A stretch of DNA of 35,165 nt from JBKJTP01 sp046590195 (GTDB taxonomy: Bacteria; Bacteroidota; Ignavibacteria; Palsa-1295), in the NCBI GenBank assembly GCA_046590195.1, contig JBKJTP010000065.1, positions 1 to 35,165 on the forward strand, read 5' to 3'. The notes beneath the pieces were generated by a model that saw nothing but the letters and a program-made list of their open reading frames with translations, had not been told where the DNA came from and made no database searches. This document shows, in pieces, positions 24,626 to 32,622 of this stretch (its first letter is position 1; every line of letters starts with the position of its first letter). The translations under genes were made by a program, and so were the position numbers.

Positions 24626-25768
24626 ATGACGCCAGAAGTTACACTTTCCGAGTCCGAAGTCGCCACGGTTACCAATGGCAAGGACTTCCTGCCGCTCCGC
24701 GCGATCGACCACATCGAGCTCTATGTCGGTAACGCCAAGCAATCTGCCTACTATTACCGCGCAGCCTTCGGTTTTAGCATCGTCGGTTATGCTGGGCTTG
24801 AGACCGGCGTCCGCGACCGCACTTCCTATGTATTACAACAGGGGAAGATCAGGCTCGTTCTGACCACCCCGCTGACCCCAGATCATCCTGCCCAGGATCA
24901 CATCCGCAAGCATGGTGATGGCGTCATCGGCATAGCCATCGAAGTCGACGATGCTGAGCAGGCGTACATCGAGACGACCAAGCGCGGCGCGATCGGCGCG
25001 TTCGAGCCGCAGGAGATCAAAGACGAGAATGGTGTCTTCGGCGTCTCAGCGATCAAGGCGTATGGCGACACGCTGCACGTGTTCGTCAACCGCAAAGGCT
25101 ACAATGGCTTTGCACCTGGATACAGACAGATCACTACGCCTGATATTGTTGCGCGGCCATGCGGACTCGCTGCTGTTGATCACATGGTCGGCAACGTCGG
25201 CTGGAATGAGATGAACCGCTGGGTCAAGTGGTATGAAGAAGTGATGGGCTTCCACCTTTTCCTCTCCTTCGATGATAAGGATATCTCGACCGAGTATTCA
25301 GCACTGATGTCGAAGGTGATGGCATCCGGTTCGGAGAAGATCAAATTCCCGATCAACGAGCCGGCGACAGGCAAGCGCAAATCGCAGATCGAGGAATACA
25401 TCGACTGGTATGGCGGACCTGGGGTGCAGCATATCGCGATGATCACTGGCGACATAATCGCATCGGTTCGCAAGCTCGCCGAGCAAGGCGTAGAATTCTT
25501 GAAGATCCCTTCATCGTACTATGACGATCTCGAGGCGCGCGTTGGCAAGATCAACGAGCCGATTGCAGATTTGAAGGAGCTTGGCATCCTTGTCGATCAC
25601 GATGATGACGGCTACATGCTACAGATCTTCACAAAGCCGGTGCAGGACCGCCCGACACTCTTCTTCGAGATTATCCAGCGCCGCGGCGCCCGCTCCTTCG
25701 GCAAAGGCAACTTCAAAGCCTTGTTCGAGTCCATCGAGCGTGAGCAGGAGCTGAGGGGAAATTTGTAA
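24626..25768 (+). CDS. hppD: 4-hydroxyphenylpyruvate dioxygenase
   Basis: A non-heme iron dioxygenase that converts 4-hydroxyphenylpyruvate to homogentisate in tyrosine catabolism. From the ATG at 24626 it encodes 380 residues, the usual family length. Two vicinal-oxygen-chelate domains are visible. The iron ligands H186 (VDHMVGNV), H269 (GVQHIAM) and E348 (LFFEII) sit in the C-terminal one, and the closing segment RRGARSFGKGNFKALFESIEREQ is diagnostic. A frame open from 24542 would add 28 residues overlapping dacB and looks spurious. No homogentisate dioxygenase or fumarylacetoacetase gene is adjacent, so the rest of the pathway must be elsewhere. A palindromic repeat follows the stop. Confidence 0.97.
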   Translation: MTPEVTLSESEVATVTNGKDFLPLRAIDHIELYVGNAKQSAYYYRAAFGFSIVGYAGLETGVRDRTSYVLQQGKIRLVLTTPLTPDHPAQDHIRKHGDGVIGIAIEVDDAEQAYIETTKRGAIGAFEPQEIKDENGVFGVSAIKAYGDTLHVFVNRKGYNGFAPGYRQITTPDIVARPCGLAAVDHMVGNVGWNEMNRWVKWYEEVMGFHLFLSFDDKDISTEYSALMSKVMASGSEKIKFPINEPATGKRKSQIEEYIDWYGGPGVQHIAMITGDIIASVRKLAEQGVEFLKIPSSYYDDLEARVGKINEPIADLKELGILVDHDDDGYMLQIFTKPVQDRPTLFFEIIQRRGARSFGKGNFKALFESIEREQELRGNL

Positions 25769-25789
25769 GCTCACTGAGCAGGAAGTTTT

Positions 25790-25849
25790 AACTGCAAAGA
25801 CGCAGAGGTCACAGAGATAATACTCTGCGAACTCTGCGTCTTTGCGGTT
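25790..25849. repeat. Palindromic repeat, copy 1 (AACYGCAAAGACGCAGAG family)
   Basis: AACTGCAAAGACGCAGAG (25790-25807) and CTCTGCGTCTTTGCGGTT (25832-25849) are reverse complements with one mismatch. It lies between the convergent hppD and GNAT genes and could act as a two-way terminator stem. A related copy is at 26380-26439. Confidence 0.8.
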
Positions 25850-25864
25850 TATGTCCTATCGATC

Positions 25865-26365
25865 TTAAGGCTCTAGTCGCTTCTGCAAATAGATCATATC
25901 TAGCTCTCGATCGAACTTATTGCCGATGCCTGGAAAGTAGGCGACACGATCGTAGTGATGCTTTTCAAAGAAGTGTGCGCTTTGTGCATTCTCTGCACAG
26001 ACGCCCGCGATAATATCACGAAGTCCTCGTTCGGAAGCAATTCGTTCGAGGCGTTCGAGCAACAGTTTGCCAAGCCCTTTGCTGATGCTCTCAGGGTGTA
26101 AGTAGATGCTCACCTCGGCACTGTATCGATAACCTGGCAGCGGCTTCCACGGTTTGAGAATTCCATACCCGAGAAGCGTCGAACCGTCCTGAAGTACATA
26201 CGATGCGCAACTGTCGTCACCAATCCCAACCTTTTGCTTCATCCTTTGCAGACCGACAGGCTCAAACTCAAAGGAGTAGGTGGTATTGAGGACGTAGTGG
26301 TTGAAGATCTCTGCAACCTGAGGAAGATGCGCCTCTGCTAAGGGGAGAATGTCAAATGCTGACAT
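25865..26365 (-). CDS. GNAT N-acetyltransferase (phosphinothricin/MnaT-like)
   Basis: An acetyl-CoA dependent N-acetyltransferase, 166 residues, cytoplasmic. The GNAT core is clear: strand-turn YSAEVSIYLHPESISKGLGKLL carries the acetyl-CoA pyrophosphate loop (SKGLGK in place of the Q/RxxGxG/A consensus), followed by IIAGVCAENAQSAHFFEKHHYDRV. The N-terminal IFNHYVLNTTYSFEFEP and the RYSAEVSIY segment are characteristic of the phosphinothricin/methionine-sulfone acetyltransferase subgroup. The substrate remains open. The gene stands alone, with a related palindromic repeat on each side in the same orientation. That layout may reflect acquisition or rearrangement as a unit. Confidence 0.92.
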   Translation of the reverse strand: MSAFDILPLAEAHLPQVAEIFNHYVLNTTYSFEFEPVGLQRMKQKVGIGDDSCASYVLQDGSTLLGYGILKPWKPLPGYRYSAEVSIYLHPESISKGLGKLLLERLERIASERGLRDIIAGVCAENAQSAHFFEKHHYDRVAYFPGIGNKFDRELDMIYLQKRLEP

Positions 26366-26379
26366 AGTTCTGATCGGTT

Positions 26380-26439
26380 TACCGCAGAAACGCAGATAAC
26401 GCTAAGATGTTTCTCTGCGATCTCTGCGTCTCTGCGGTT
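26380..26439. repeat. Palindromic repeat, copy 2 (AACYGCAAAGACGCAGAG family)
   Basis: ACCGCAGAAACGCAGA (26381-26396) and TCTGCGTCTCTGCGGT (26423-26438) are reverse complements with one mismatch. The right arm and its flank (CTCTGCGATCTCTGCGTC then TCTGCGGTTTATG) match copy 1 at 25823-25852 almost base for base. Confidence 0.8.
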
Positions 26440-26492
26440 TATGACCCAACTCGAAGCAAGCTGTATTTTTGTGTTTCATCTATCTCTCTCAA

Positions 26493-27254
26493 ATGAAATT
26501 CAACACCGGCGAAGCACTTATTGCACACGAGATCCTTCCTTCGAGGGATGGCTCGCACACTCCTCTCCTCTATCTTCATGGTGCGCTGGGGACGAAGGAG
26601 CAATTTGCGCCGTATATCGAGCGGTTTCCCGAGAGGACGCAATTCCTGATGGACTTCCCCTCGCATGGTCGCAGTACCACTGAGGCGAGTTCGATCGATA
26701 CGAAGTGGCTTGCCGCAGAGACGATCAAGACGCTCGATCACTGGCAGGTGCCGAAGGTCGATATTATCGGCTACAGCATGGGCGGATATGTTGGGCTCGA
26801 GATGGCAGTGATGCAGCCCGAGCGCGTGCGCTCGGTTGTCTCGCACGCAATGAAGTTTTATTGGACGCCCGAGAGTATCGCGGCATCGATGAATGATCTC
26901 AAGCCGGACGTGCTGAAGACGCGAAGTGAGAAGGCATTTAATGCGCTCTCTAAGATGCACGAGCCGAATGGGCTGGAGCGGACTATGGCGTTGAGTAGTA
27001 AGCTGATCGAGAGCTTTGCCTCGTACGGTCTCGATACTTCAGCACTCAAGGCGACGGGCATACAGACCCTCCTCAGCGTCGGCGATAGGGATGAGCTGGT
27101 ATCGCTTCCTGAGATCCTGCGGTTGTATCAGGAGCTTGGATTAGAGCATGCGAGTCTGGCGATCCATCCAAACACAAGGCATCCATTTCATTTCCTTTCG
27201 CCGGATTCGTTTGAGAGAGCGATCAGGCAGTTTTGGAGCAAGCTTCCAGCATAG
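26493..27254 (+). CDS. Alpha/beta hydrolase
   Basis: A soluble serine hydrolase of the alpha/beta fold, 253 residues, substrate unknown. The oxyanion region is LYLHGALGTKEQF, the nucleophile elbow GYSMGG places the catalytic serine at S95, the acid is D200 in SVGDRDELVS, and the histidine is H230 (or H225) in IHPNTRHPFHF. There is no signal peptide. The ATG at 26493 is preferred over an in-frame TTG 24 nt upstream, because MKFNTGEALIAHE starts the first strand naturally. Lack of an adjacent menaquinone or biotin gene prevents a MenH or BioH assignment. It is followed by a long palindromic repeat before aspA. Confidence 0.9.
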   Translation: MKFNTGEALIAHEILPSRDGSHTPLLYLHGALGTKEQFAPYIERFPERTQFLMDFPSHGRSTTEASSIDTKWLAAETIKTLDHWQVPKVDIIGYSMGGYVGLEMAVMQPERVRSVVSHAMKFYWTPESIAASMNDLKPDVLKTRSEKAFNALSKMHEPNGLERTMALSSKLIESFASYGLDTSALKATGIQTLLSVGDRDELVSLPEILRLYQELGLEHASLAIHPNTRHPFHFLSPDSFERAIRQFWSKLPA

Positions 27255-27259
27255 ACGGT

Positions 27260-27399
27260 GTGTCATCCTGAGCGAGCTTTAGCGAGTCGAAGGATCTCCC
27301 TAACTCTTGATGACATGCAGGGAGATCCTTCGACTTCGCCGCCCCTCGTTTGATGCTAGCGCATCAAAGCTTCGGGGTCGGCTTCGCTCAGGATGACAC
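27260..27399. repeat. Long palindromic repeat (GTGTCATCCTGAGCGA family)
   Basis: The outer arms GTGTCATCCTGAGCGA (27260-27275) and TCGCTCAGGATGACAC (27384-27399) agree at all but one or two bases. The inner arms TCGAAGGATCTCCC (27287-27300) and GGGAGATCCTTCGA (27320-27333) are exact. A third hairpin TTTGATGC/GCATCAAA sits near 27350-27368. Repeats with this outer arm are widespread in genome sequences. This copy fills almost the whole gap between the hydrolase and aspA. Confidence 0.85.
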
Positions 27400-27423
27400 T
27401 AGTAATAATTCACAACCGACACC

Positions 27424-28812
27424 ATGAGAGAAGAGAAGGATTCACTAGGCTCGTTGCAGATACCCGATGATGTCTATTATGGTATTCAGACGCTGCGCGC
27501 AGTTGAGAACTATCCGATCTCCGGCATCACGATCCATCCTGCGTTCATCCGCGCGTATGCATCGCTGAAGAGAGCATGCCTACTGGCGAACGTTGGGACA
27601 GGCGCGTTCACCGATGAAGCGAAGGCCGATGCGATCCTGAAGGCCTGCGATGAAGTGATCAAGGGCAAGTTCGACGATCAGTTTGTAGTCGATGTCTTCC
27701 AAGCCGGAGCGGGCACGAGCACGAACATGAACTTCAATGAGGTGATCGCGAATCGTGCGCTAGATATCATGTGTATAGCGCGCGGCAGCTACGATGTGAT
27801 CTCGCCGAACGATCATGTGAACATGTCGCAGTCGACGAACGACACGTATCCAACCGCGATGCGCATCGCTGCGACGATCCTGCTTCACGAAAAGCTCTTC
27901 CCATGCCTGTTGCAACTTGAGCGCAGCTTTAGTGAAAAGGCGCGAGAGTTTGACACAATGGTTAAGTCCGCGCGCACCCACTTGCAGGACGCAGTGCCCA
28001 TGACGCTCGGTCAGGAATTCGGTGCATGGGCGGCTATGATGAAGCGGCATGGCGAGCGCTTGCAGCAAGCAGAACGTGATATCAAGCAACTCGGCATCGG
28101 CGGCAGTGCTGCGGGCACGGGCCTCAACACGCCTAAGGGTTACCGTCAGGAAGTTGTTGTGAAACTCAATAGCATCTATGGCTACAGCTTCTCGTCGAGT
28201 GAGAATTTGTTCGAGTCGATGCAGTCGCTCGCGCCATTTGTGCATTTGGCTGCAGCACTCAAGAATCTTGCGCTCGACTTGCTCAAGATCTCAAGCGATC
28301 TTCGATTGCTCTCGTCAGGCCCGATGACAGGACTTGCCGAGATCATGCTTCCATCAGTTCAGCCTGGCAGCAGCATCATGCCAGGCAAAGTGAATCCTTC
28401 GATCCTTGAGATGACGTCGCAAGTGTGTTTGCAGATTGTTGGTGTTGAGGCTGTGGTCGCGATGGCGTCGCAAGCTGGGCATCTCGAGCTTAATGTGATG
28501 ATGCCTGTCGTGCAGTACAATCTTTGCTTCGGCATTGAGATCATGGCGAACATGATCGGTGTGCTGCGCACACGCTGCCTCGATGGCATCACTGCTGACG
28601 AAGACCGCATGCGTCACTTCGCAGAGACGAGCGGCAGTCTTGTCACTGCTCTTGCACCGAAGCTCGGGTATCTCGAAGCTGCGAACATTGCGAAAGAGTC
28701 GCTTGAGACGCAGCGCCGTATAACGGAGATCGCCCTGGAACGAGGACTGATGACGGCTGAGGAGTTGAATGCCACGCTCGATCTGATCAAGATGGCAAAG
28801 CCGCACGGATAA
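27424..28812 (+). CDS. aspA: Aspartate ammonia-lyase
   Basis: Cleaves L-aspartate to fumarate and ammonia; a cytoplasmic homotetramer in known relatives. The 462-residue protein has all three conserved regions of the aspartase/fumarase superfamily: GAGTSTNMNFNEVIANRA, NDHVNMSQSTNDTYPTAMR, and the mobile catalytic loop GSSIMPGKVNP (315-325) with its catalytic serine. AspA rather than FumC is supported by the N-terminal VYYGIQTLRAVENYPISG and by GTGLNTPKGY where fumarases have GTGINTHPE. The ATG at 27424 is the only plausible start. The upstream gap is almost entirely a dispersed palindrome, so the promoter is either inside it or in the last 24 bp. Confidence 0.94.
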   Translation: MREEKDSLGSLQIPDDVYYGIQTLRAVENYPISGITIHPAFIRAYASLKRACLLANVGTGAFTDEAKADAILKACDEVIKGKFDDQFVVDVFQAGAGTSTNMNFNEVIANRALDIMCIARGSYDVISPNDHVNMSQSTNDTYPTAMRIAATILLHEKLFPCLLQLERSFSEKAREFDTMVKSARTHLQDAVPMTLGQEFGAWAAMMKRHGERLQQAERDIKQLGIGGSAAGTGLNTPKGYRQEVVVKLNSIYGYSFSSSENLFESMQSLAPFVHLAAALKNLALDLLKISSDLRLLSSGPMTGLAEIMLPSVQPGSSIMPGKVNPSILEMTSQVCLQIVGVEAVVAMASQAGHLELNVMMPVVQYNLCFGIEIMANMIGVLRTRCLDGITADEDRMRHFAETSGSLVTALAPKLGYLEAANIAKESLETQRRITEIALERGLMTAEELNATLDLIKMAKPHG

Positions 28813-28827
28813 TCGTCCAGATAAACG

Positions 28828-28898
28828 CGTCATTTCTCGACTTCGCATTCACTGATCTTCACTACGCTCGATCATTGAATGCTCCGCTCGAAATGACG
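28828..28898. repeat. Palindromic repeat (CGTCATTTC family) between convergent genes
   Basis: CGTCATTTC (28828-28836) and GAAATGACG (28890-28898) are exact reverse complements. The interior has further imperfect pairing. It lies between the convergent aspA and rhodanese genes. Confidence 0.65.
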
Positions 28899-28913
28899 GC
28901 TGGGTTCAGAGCC

Positions 28914-29237
28914 TTAATACTTAGGGACTGTCGGATCGATCTTATCCGACCACGCGAGGATCCCGCCCTGCAGATTACGGGCTTTTTCGAACCCATTCTT
29001 GCGGAGATATTCGACGACCATCGCGCTGCGTCCGCCAACTTTGCAATGCACAATGATGTCTTCGTCGGGATCGAGATCCTGCAATCGGGCAGGTACGACG
29101 CCCATCGGGATGAGCTCCCCGCCGATGTTTGCAATCTTAAATTCATCTGGTTCACGGCAATCGATCAGGCGATGCGCCGTTCCGCTATCGCGCATCTCTT
29201 TCAACTCCTGAACAGTGATCTCGAATGGTACTGACAT
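28914..29237 (-). CDS. Rhodanese-like domain protein
   Basis: A single-domain rhodanese of 107 residues, probably a cytoplasmic sulfurtransferase or persulfide carrier. The catalytic cysteine is C65 in the loop HCKVGGRS; LIDCREPDEFKIANIGG and NLQGGILAW are the conserved flanking motifs. The active loop has six residues after Cys, as in sulfur-transferring members rather than phosphatase (Cdc25) types. It starts 3 nt after the nuoN stop, so it is read as the last gene of the nuo operon. The link to complex I is unclear; sulfur supply for Fe-S clusters is one guess. Confidence 0.94.
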   Translation of the reverse strand: MSVPFEITVQELKEMRDSGTAHRLIDCREPDEFKIANIGGELIPMGVVPARLQDLDPDEDIIVHCKVGGRSAMVVEYLRKNGFEKARNLQGGILAWSDKIDPTVPKY

Positions 29238-29240
29238 CTC

Positions 29241-30974
29241 TTACTGTGGTATCGTAAAGAACCTGATCGCATCCTGCGCAAGCTCGAGCAACGGCCCAAA
29301 GTATATGCCAAGGACGATCGTCGGGATAAGAAAAACGAAGAGCAATACGCGCGATGGCCATGAGTACGCGAGCTTGCCATCAGCGGTCAGGCGCAACTCG
29401 GCTTCGTCGTGGCTTCCTACCATGATCTCCGCAGTGTTTTCACGCATGAACATCGCGATCATCACACGCAGATAGTAATAGACCGAGATGATCGTGTTCA
29501 CGATCGCAATGATCGCAAGCCAGAGCCATTCAGGCTGCGTAAGGATAGCGGAAAAGAGATAGAGCTTTCCGATAAAACCAACGGTCAGCGGCAAGCCGAT
29601 CAGCGAAACGAGAAAAACAGATAGCCCTGCCGCCAGTAATGGCGCGCGTCTACCCAATCCCCGGTAATCTTCGAGCTCTTCGGAGCCAACTCGGTTCGCC
29701 AGCAACTGCACGACGTAGAACGCGCCCAAATTCATGAAGAGATACGCGATGAGATAGATCAGCATCGCAACAACGCCTTCATCTCCCTTTCCACGCGATA
29801 CACCAAAGCTTCCTACTTGCGCGCCCGCGACTACCAGTCCCATCAGGATGTAGCCAACATGTGCGATGCCGCTGTATGCGAGCAATCGCTTCACATTGGT
29901 TTGTTGTAGCGCTGTCAAGTTACCGAGCGTCATCGTAAGCGCACTGATGATTGCCAGCACGATCGGCCACGCCACGATAGGATCGCCAGTAGCTGGGTCC
30001 ATCGGGAAAGTGAAGAACAGAAAGCGCATCAGCAAACCGAATCCCGCCGCCTTCGAGGCGACGGAGAGAAATGCAGTAACTGGTGTCGGTGCTCCTTCGT
30101 AAACATCTGGTGTCCAGAAGTGGAACGGCACCATGCTGATCTTGTAGCCCATGCCGACGAGCGACAGGATCAAGGCTACCCACAGTGCAATGTTATTTGC
30201 GCCGAACGCTGGATCGCCGATCTGCATCGCAAGGATCTGACGGATGGCGATGATGTTCGTCGAGCCCGTCATACCATACAGATAGGAGAAGCCGAAGAGC
30301 ATCAAGCCAGATGCGAACGCACCATAGAGGATGTATTTGAGCGCGGCCTCAGAACTCCTGATCGTACCCTTGTTGAAGCCAGCCATGATGTAGCCAGCGA
30401 CCGAAACGATCTCGAGCGAGATGAACATCATCACCAGGTCCATCGAGGCTGGCATCAAGTACATCCCGAAACACGATGCGACGATCAGTGCAAAGTATTC
30501 GCCGGATCGCTCTTGGTTGACACGCACTTCACGCGAGGCAAGCGACATCAGTATTACCAAGGCGCCCGCAGTACCGATCAACATCTTGAAGAACACAGCG
30601 AGGTTATCGACCACAAGCATTCCATAGGGCACGATGCGCTCGCCTTGCTCCGAGACCATCGGGCCGAAGAGCGTCTGGGAGTAAGTGAAGATCATCTTCC
30701 CGCCTTCCCATTTCGGTGAATGCGGGATGTACTCGATCGCTGAGAGATAGACCGATGCAGCCACAACTGCGAAAGCAAGGAATCCTGTGATAAGTCTTCG
30801 GCTCTCTGATCGACGAACAAATAGATCGACGATGATGACAAGCAAGAATCCGCCGAGCAACACAAGCTCCGGCGTGAAGTAGTACAGGCTATACTCCACC
30901 CACGGCTGCGTGGTGTTCGCGAGCTCCCGCAAGGCGGAATGCTGTGTGGCTGTTTGTGCTAATATCCCTGGCAT
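29241..30974 (-). CDS. nuoN: NADH-quinone oxidoreductase subunit N
   Basis: An antiporter-like membrane subunit of respiratory complex I that forms one proton channel. The 577-residue protein is hydrophobic throughout, with about 14 transmembrane helices. The conserved proton-antiporter core is visible: EIVSVAGYIMAGF (essential Glu), RSSEAALKYILYGAFASG, KISMVPFHFWTPDVYEGAPTPVTAFLS, and NVKRLLAYSGIAHVGYILMG. Typical NuoN length is about 480-500; the extra residues lie at the N-terminus and in loops. The start codon overlaps the nuoM stop by one base (TGATG), implying translational coupling. Confidence 0.97.
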   Translation of the reverse strand: MPGILAQTATQHSALRELANTTQPWVEYSLYYFTPELVLLGGFLLVIIVDLFVRRSESRRLITGFLAFAVVAASVYLSAIEYIPHSPKWEGGKMIFTYSQTLFGPMVSEQGERIVPYGMLVVDNLAVFFKMLIGTAGALVILMSLASREVRVNQERSGEYFALIVASCFGMYLMPASMDLVMMFISLEIVSVAGYIMAGFNKGTIRSSEAALKYILYGAFASGLMLFGFSYLYGMTGSTNIIAIRQILAMQIGDPAFGANNIALWVALILSLVGMGYKISMVPFHFWTPDVYEGAPTPVTAFLSVASKAAGFGLLMRFLFFTFPMDPATGDPIVAWPIVLAIISALTMTLGNLTALQQTNVKRLLAYSGIAHVGYILMGLVVAGAQVGSFGVSRGKGDEGVVAMLIYLIAYLFMNLGAFYVVQLLANRVGSEELEDYRGLGRRAPLLAAGLSVFLVSLIGLPLTVGFIGKLYLFSAILTQPEWLWLAIIAIVNTIISVYYYLRVMIAMFMRENTAEIMVGSHDEAELRLTADGKLAYSWPSRVLLFVFLIPTIVLGIYFGPLLELAQDAIRFFTIPQ

Positions 30975-32587
30975 CAGCGAACAGTTGAAGCTGCCTGCAC
31001 TACATCCTGTCCCGCAGAGTGAACGAACGCAACGAGCGCATTCACGCTCGAAGACATCAGGTTGATAACCGGACCGGGATAGATGCCGAGGAAAATAATG
31101 ATCGCAGCAAGCGGCACGAGTGTCACGAGCTCACGGCCATTGATGTCCGGCATTGTGCTCCATTTCTCAGGCACCGTGCCGAGGAACATGCGCTGTAAGG
31201 TCCAGAGCATGTAGGCTGCGGTGAGAATGATGCCGAGCGTCGAAAGTATCGTGATAAGCTGATGCACCTGGAAAGCCCCCATGAAAACGAACGCCTCGGA
31301 GATAAAGCCCGAGAGCGCGGGTAATCCAAGCGATGCAAAGAATGCGATCACGACCAGCCCGAATAGCTTCGGCATCTGGTTCGCGAGTCCGCCGAACTCG
31401 TTCACGCCACGTGTCTTCGCGCGGTCATAGATCACGCCGACGATCAGGAAGAGCATCGCGGTGATCGTCCCGTGATTGAACATCTGTAGCACGGCACCAG
31501 AAATACCCTGCGAGTTGATCGCTGAGATACCGAGCAGCACATATCCCATGTGCGAGATCGAGCTATAAGCAATGAGCCGCTTCACATCTTTCTGCGCCAT
31601 CGCGCAGAGCGCACCGTAGATAATGTTCACGAAACCGAACCAAGCGATCCACACGCTGAGATCGAGCGCTATCTCAGGGAAGATACCGAAGCACATTCTA
31701 AGGATACCATATGTACCCATCTTGAGCAGCACACTAGCCAGCACAACAGATATCGCCGTTGGTGCTTCAACGTGTGCATCGGGCAGCCATGTATGGAATG
31801 GTATCATCGGGATCTTCACAGCGAACGCAAAGAAGAGTCCGAGGAAGCCGGCGTATCGCCATGCTGTTGCGAGCCCGGAGAAGACGGCGCCCTCAGCGTG
31901 ATTCGCGGGGTTCATCATGTCGATGATGTTGAACGTGTGGAAGGTCGTCGGTTGTCCGGCACCATCGACTCCGCCTGGTATCGCGGTCGTTGCATAAAGT
32001 CCGACCATCGCGAGCAGCATCACGACCGATCCGAGCAGCGTGTAGATGAAGAACTTGATCGCTGCATACTCGCGGCGTGGTCCGCCCCAGATGCCGATGA
32101 GGAAATACATTGGCAGGAGCATCAGCTCCCAGAAGATGAAGAAGAGAAAGAAGTCGAGTGCGCAGAAGACGCCCATCATGCCGGTGCAGAGCAAGAGATA
32201 CATGAGGTAGTATCCCTTCTCATTGCGATCGATCGAATAACTTGCGACGCAACCGATGAATGAGATCAATGCGGTCAGCATCACCATCAAGACAGACAGC
32301 CCATCGATCGCCATCAAATAGTCGATCGAGATGTTGCCGAAGATACCTAGTCCGGAAACCCGTATCCACTCGTACTTCTCGACGAACTGGAACGCCGTCG
32401 GATCATTGATGCCCGAGCGCGTAGGGTCATACGCCATCCAGATCATTGCTGCAAGCACGAGTTGCAGTCCGGTGAATCCGGTCGCGACGTAGCGGATCAT
32501 CCTGCTATCTCGTGGCAGGAATGCGATGACCAACATGCCAACGATCGGCAGGAAGGTGATCAGCGATAAATACGGCAATGACGGCAT
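30974..32587 (-). CDS. nuoM: NADH-quinone oxidoreductase subunit M
   Basis: The second antiporter-like subunit of complex I, 537 residues with about 14 membrane helices. Recognised by FFIFWELMLLPMYFLIGIWGG (essential Glu), REYAAIKFFIYTLLGSVVML, KIPMIPFHTWLPDAHVEAPTA (Lys and broken-helix region) and DVKRLIAYSSISHMGYVLLG. The length is slightly above the E. coli protein (509). It begins 35 nt after the nuoL stop and is coupled by a one-base overlap to nuoN. Confidence 0.97.
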   Translation of the reverse strand: MPSLPYLSLITFLPIVGMLVIAFLPRDSRMIRYVATGFTGLQLVLAAMIWMAYDPTRSGINDPTAFQFVEKYEWIRVSGLGIFGNISIDYLMAIDGLSVLMVMLTALISFIGCVASYSIDRNEKGYYLMYLLLCTGMMGVFCALDFFLFFIFWELMLLPMYFLIGIWGGPRREYAAIKFFIYTLLGSVVMLLAMVGLYATTAIPGGVDGAGQPTTFHTFNIIDMMNPANHAEGAVFSGLATAWRYAGFLGLFFAFAVKIPMIPFHTWLPDAHVEAPTAISVVLASVLLKMGTYGILRMCFGIFPEIALDLSVWIAWFGFVNIIYGALCAMAQKDVKRLIAYSSISHMGYVLLGISAINSQGISGAVLQMFNHGTITAMLFLIVGVIYDRAKTRGVNEFGGLANQMPKLFGLVVIAFFASLGLPALSGFISEAFVFMGAFQVHQLITILSTLGIILTAAYMLWTLQRMFLGTVPEKWSTMPDINGRELVTLVPLAAIIIFLGIYPGPVINLMSSSVNALVAFVHSAGQDVVQAASTVR

Positions 32588-32622
32588 ATGAATCTAGAGT
32601 CCGTTAGCCAATAAAAAATACA

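Noticed and set aside
27424..28812. Fumarase (fumC) as an alternative call for aspA
   Set aside because: VENYPISG and GTGLNTPKGY are aspartase-like, and the fumarase GTGINTHPE pattern is absent.
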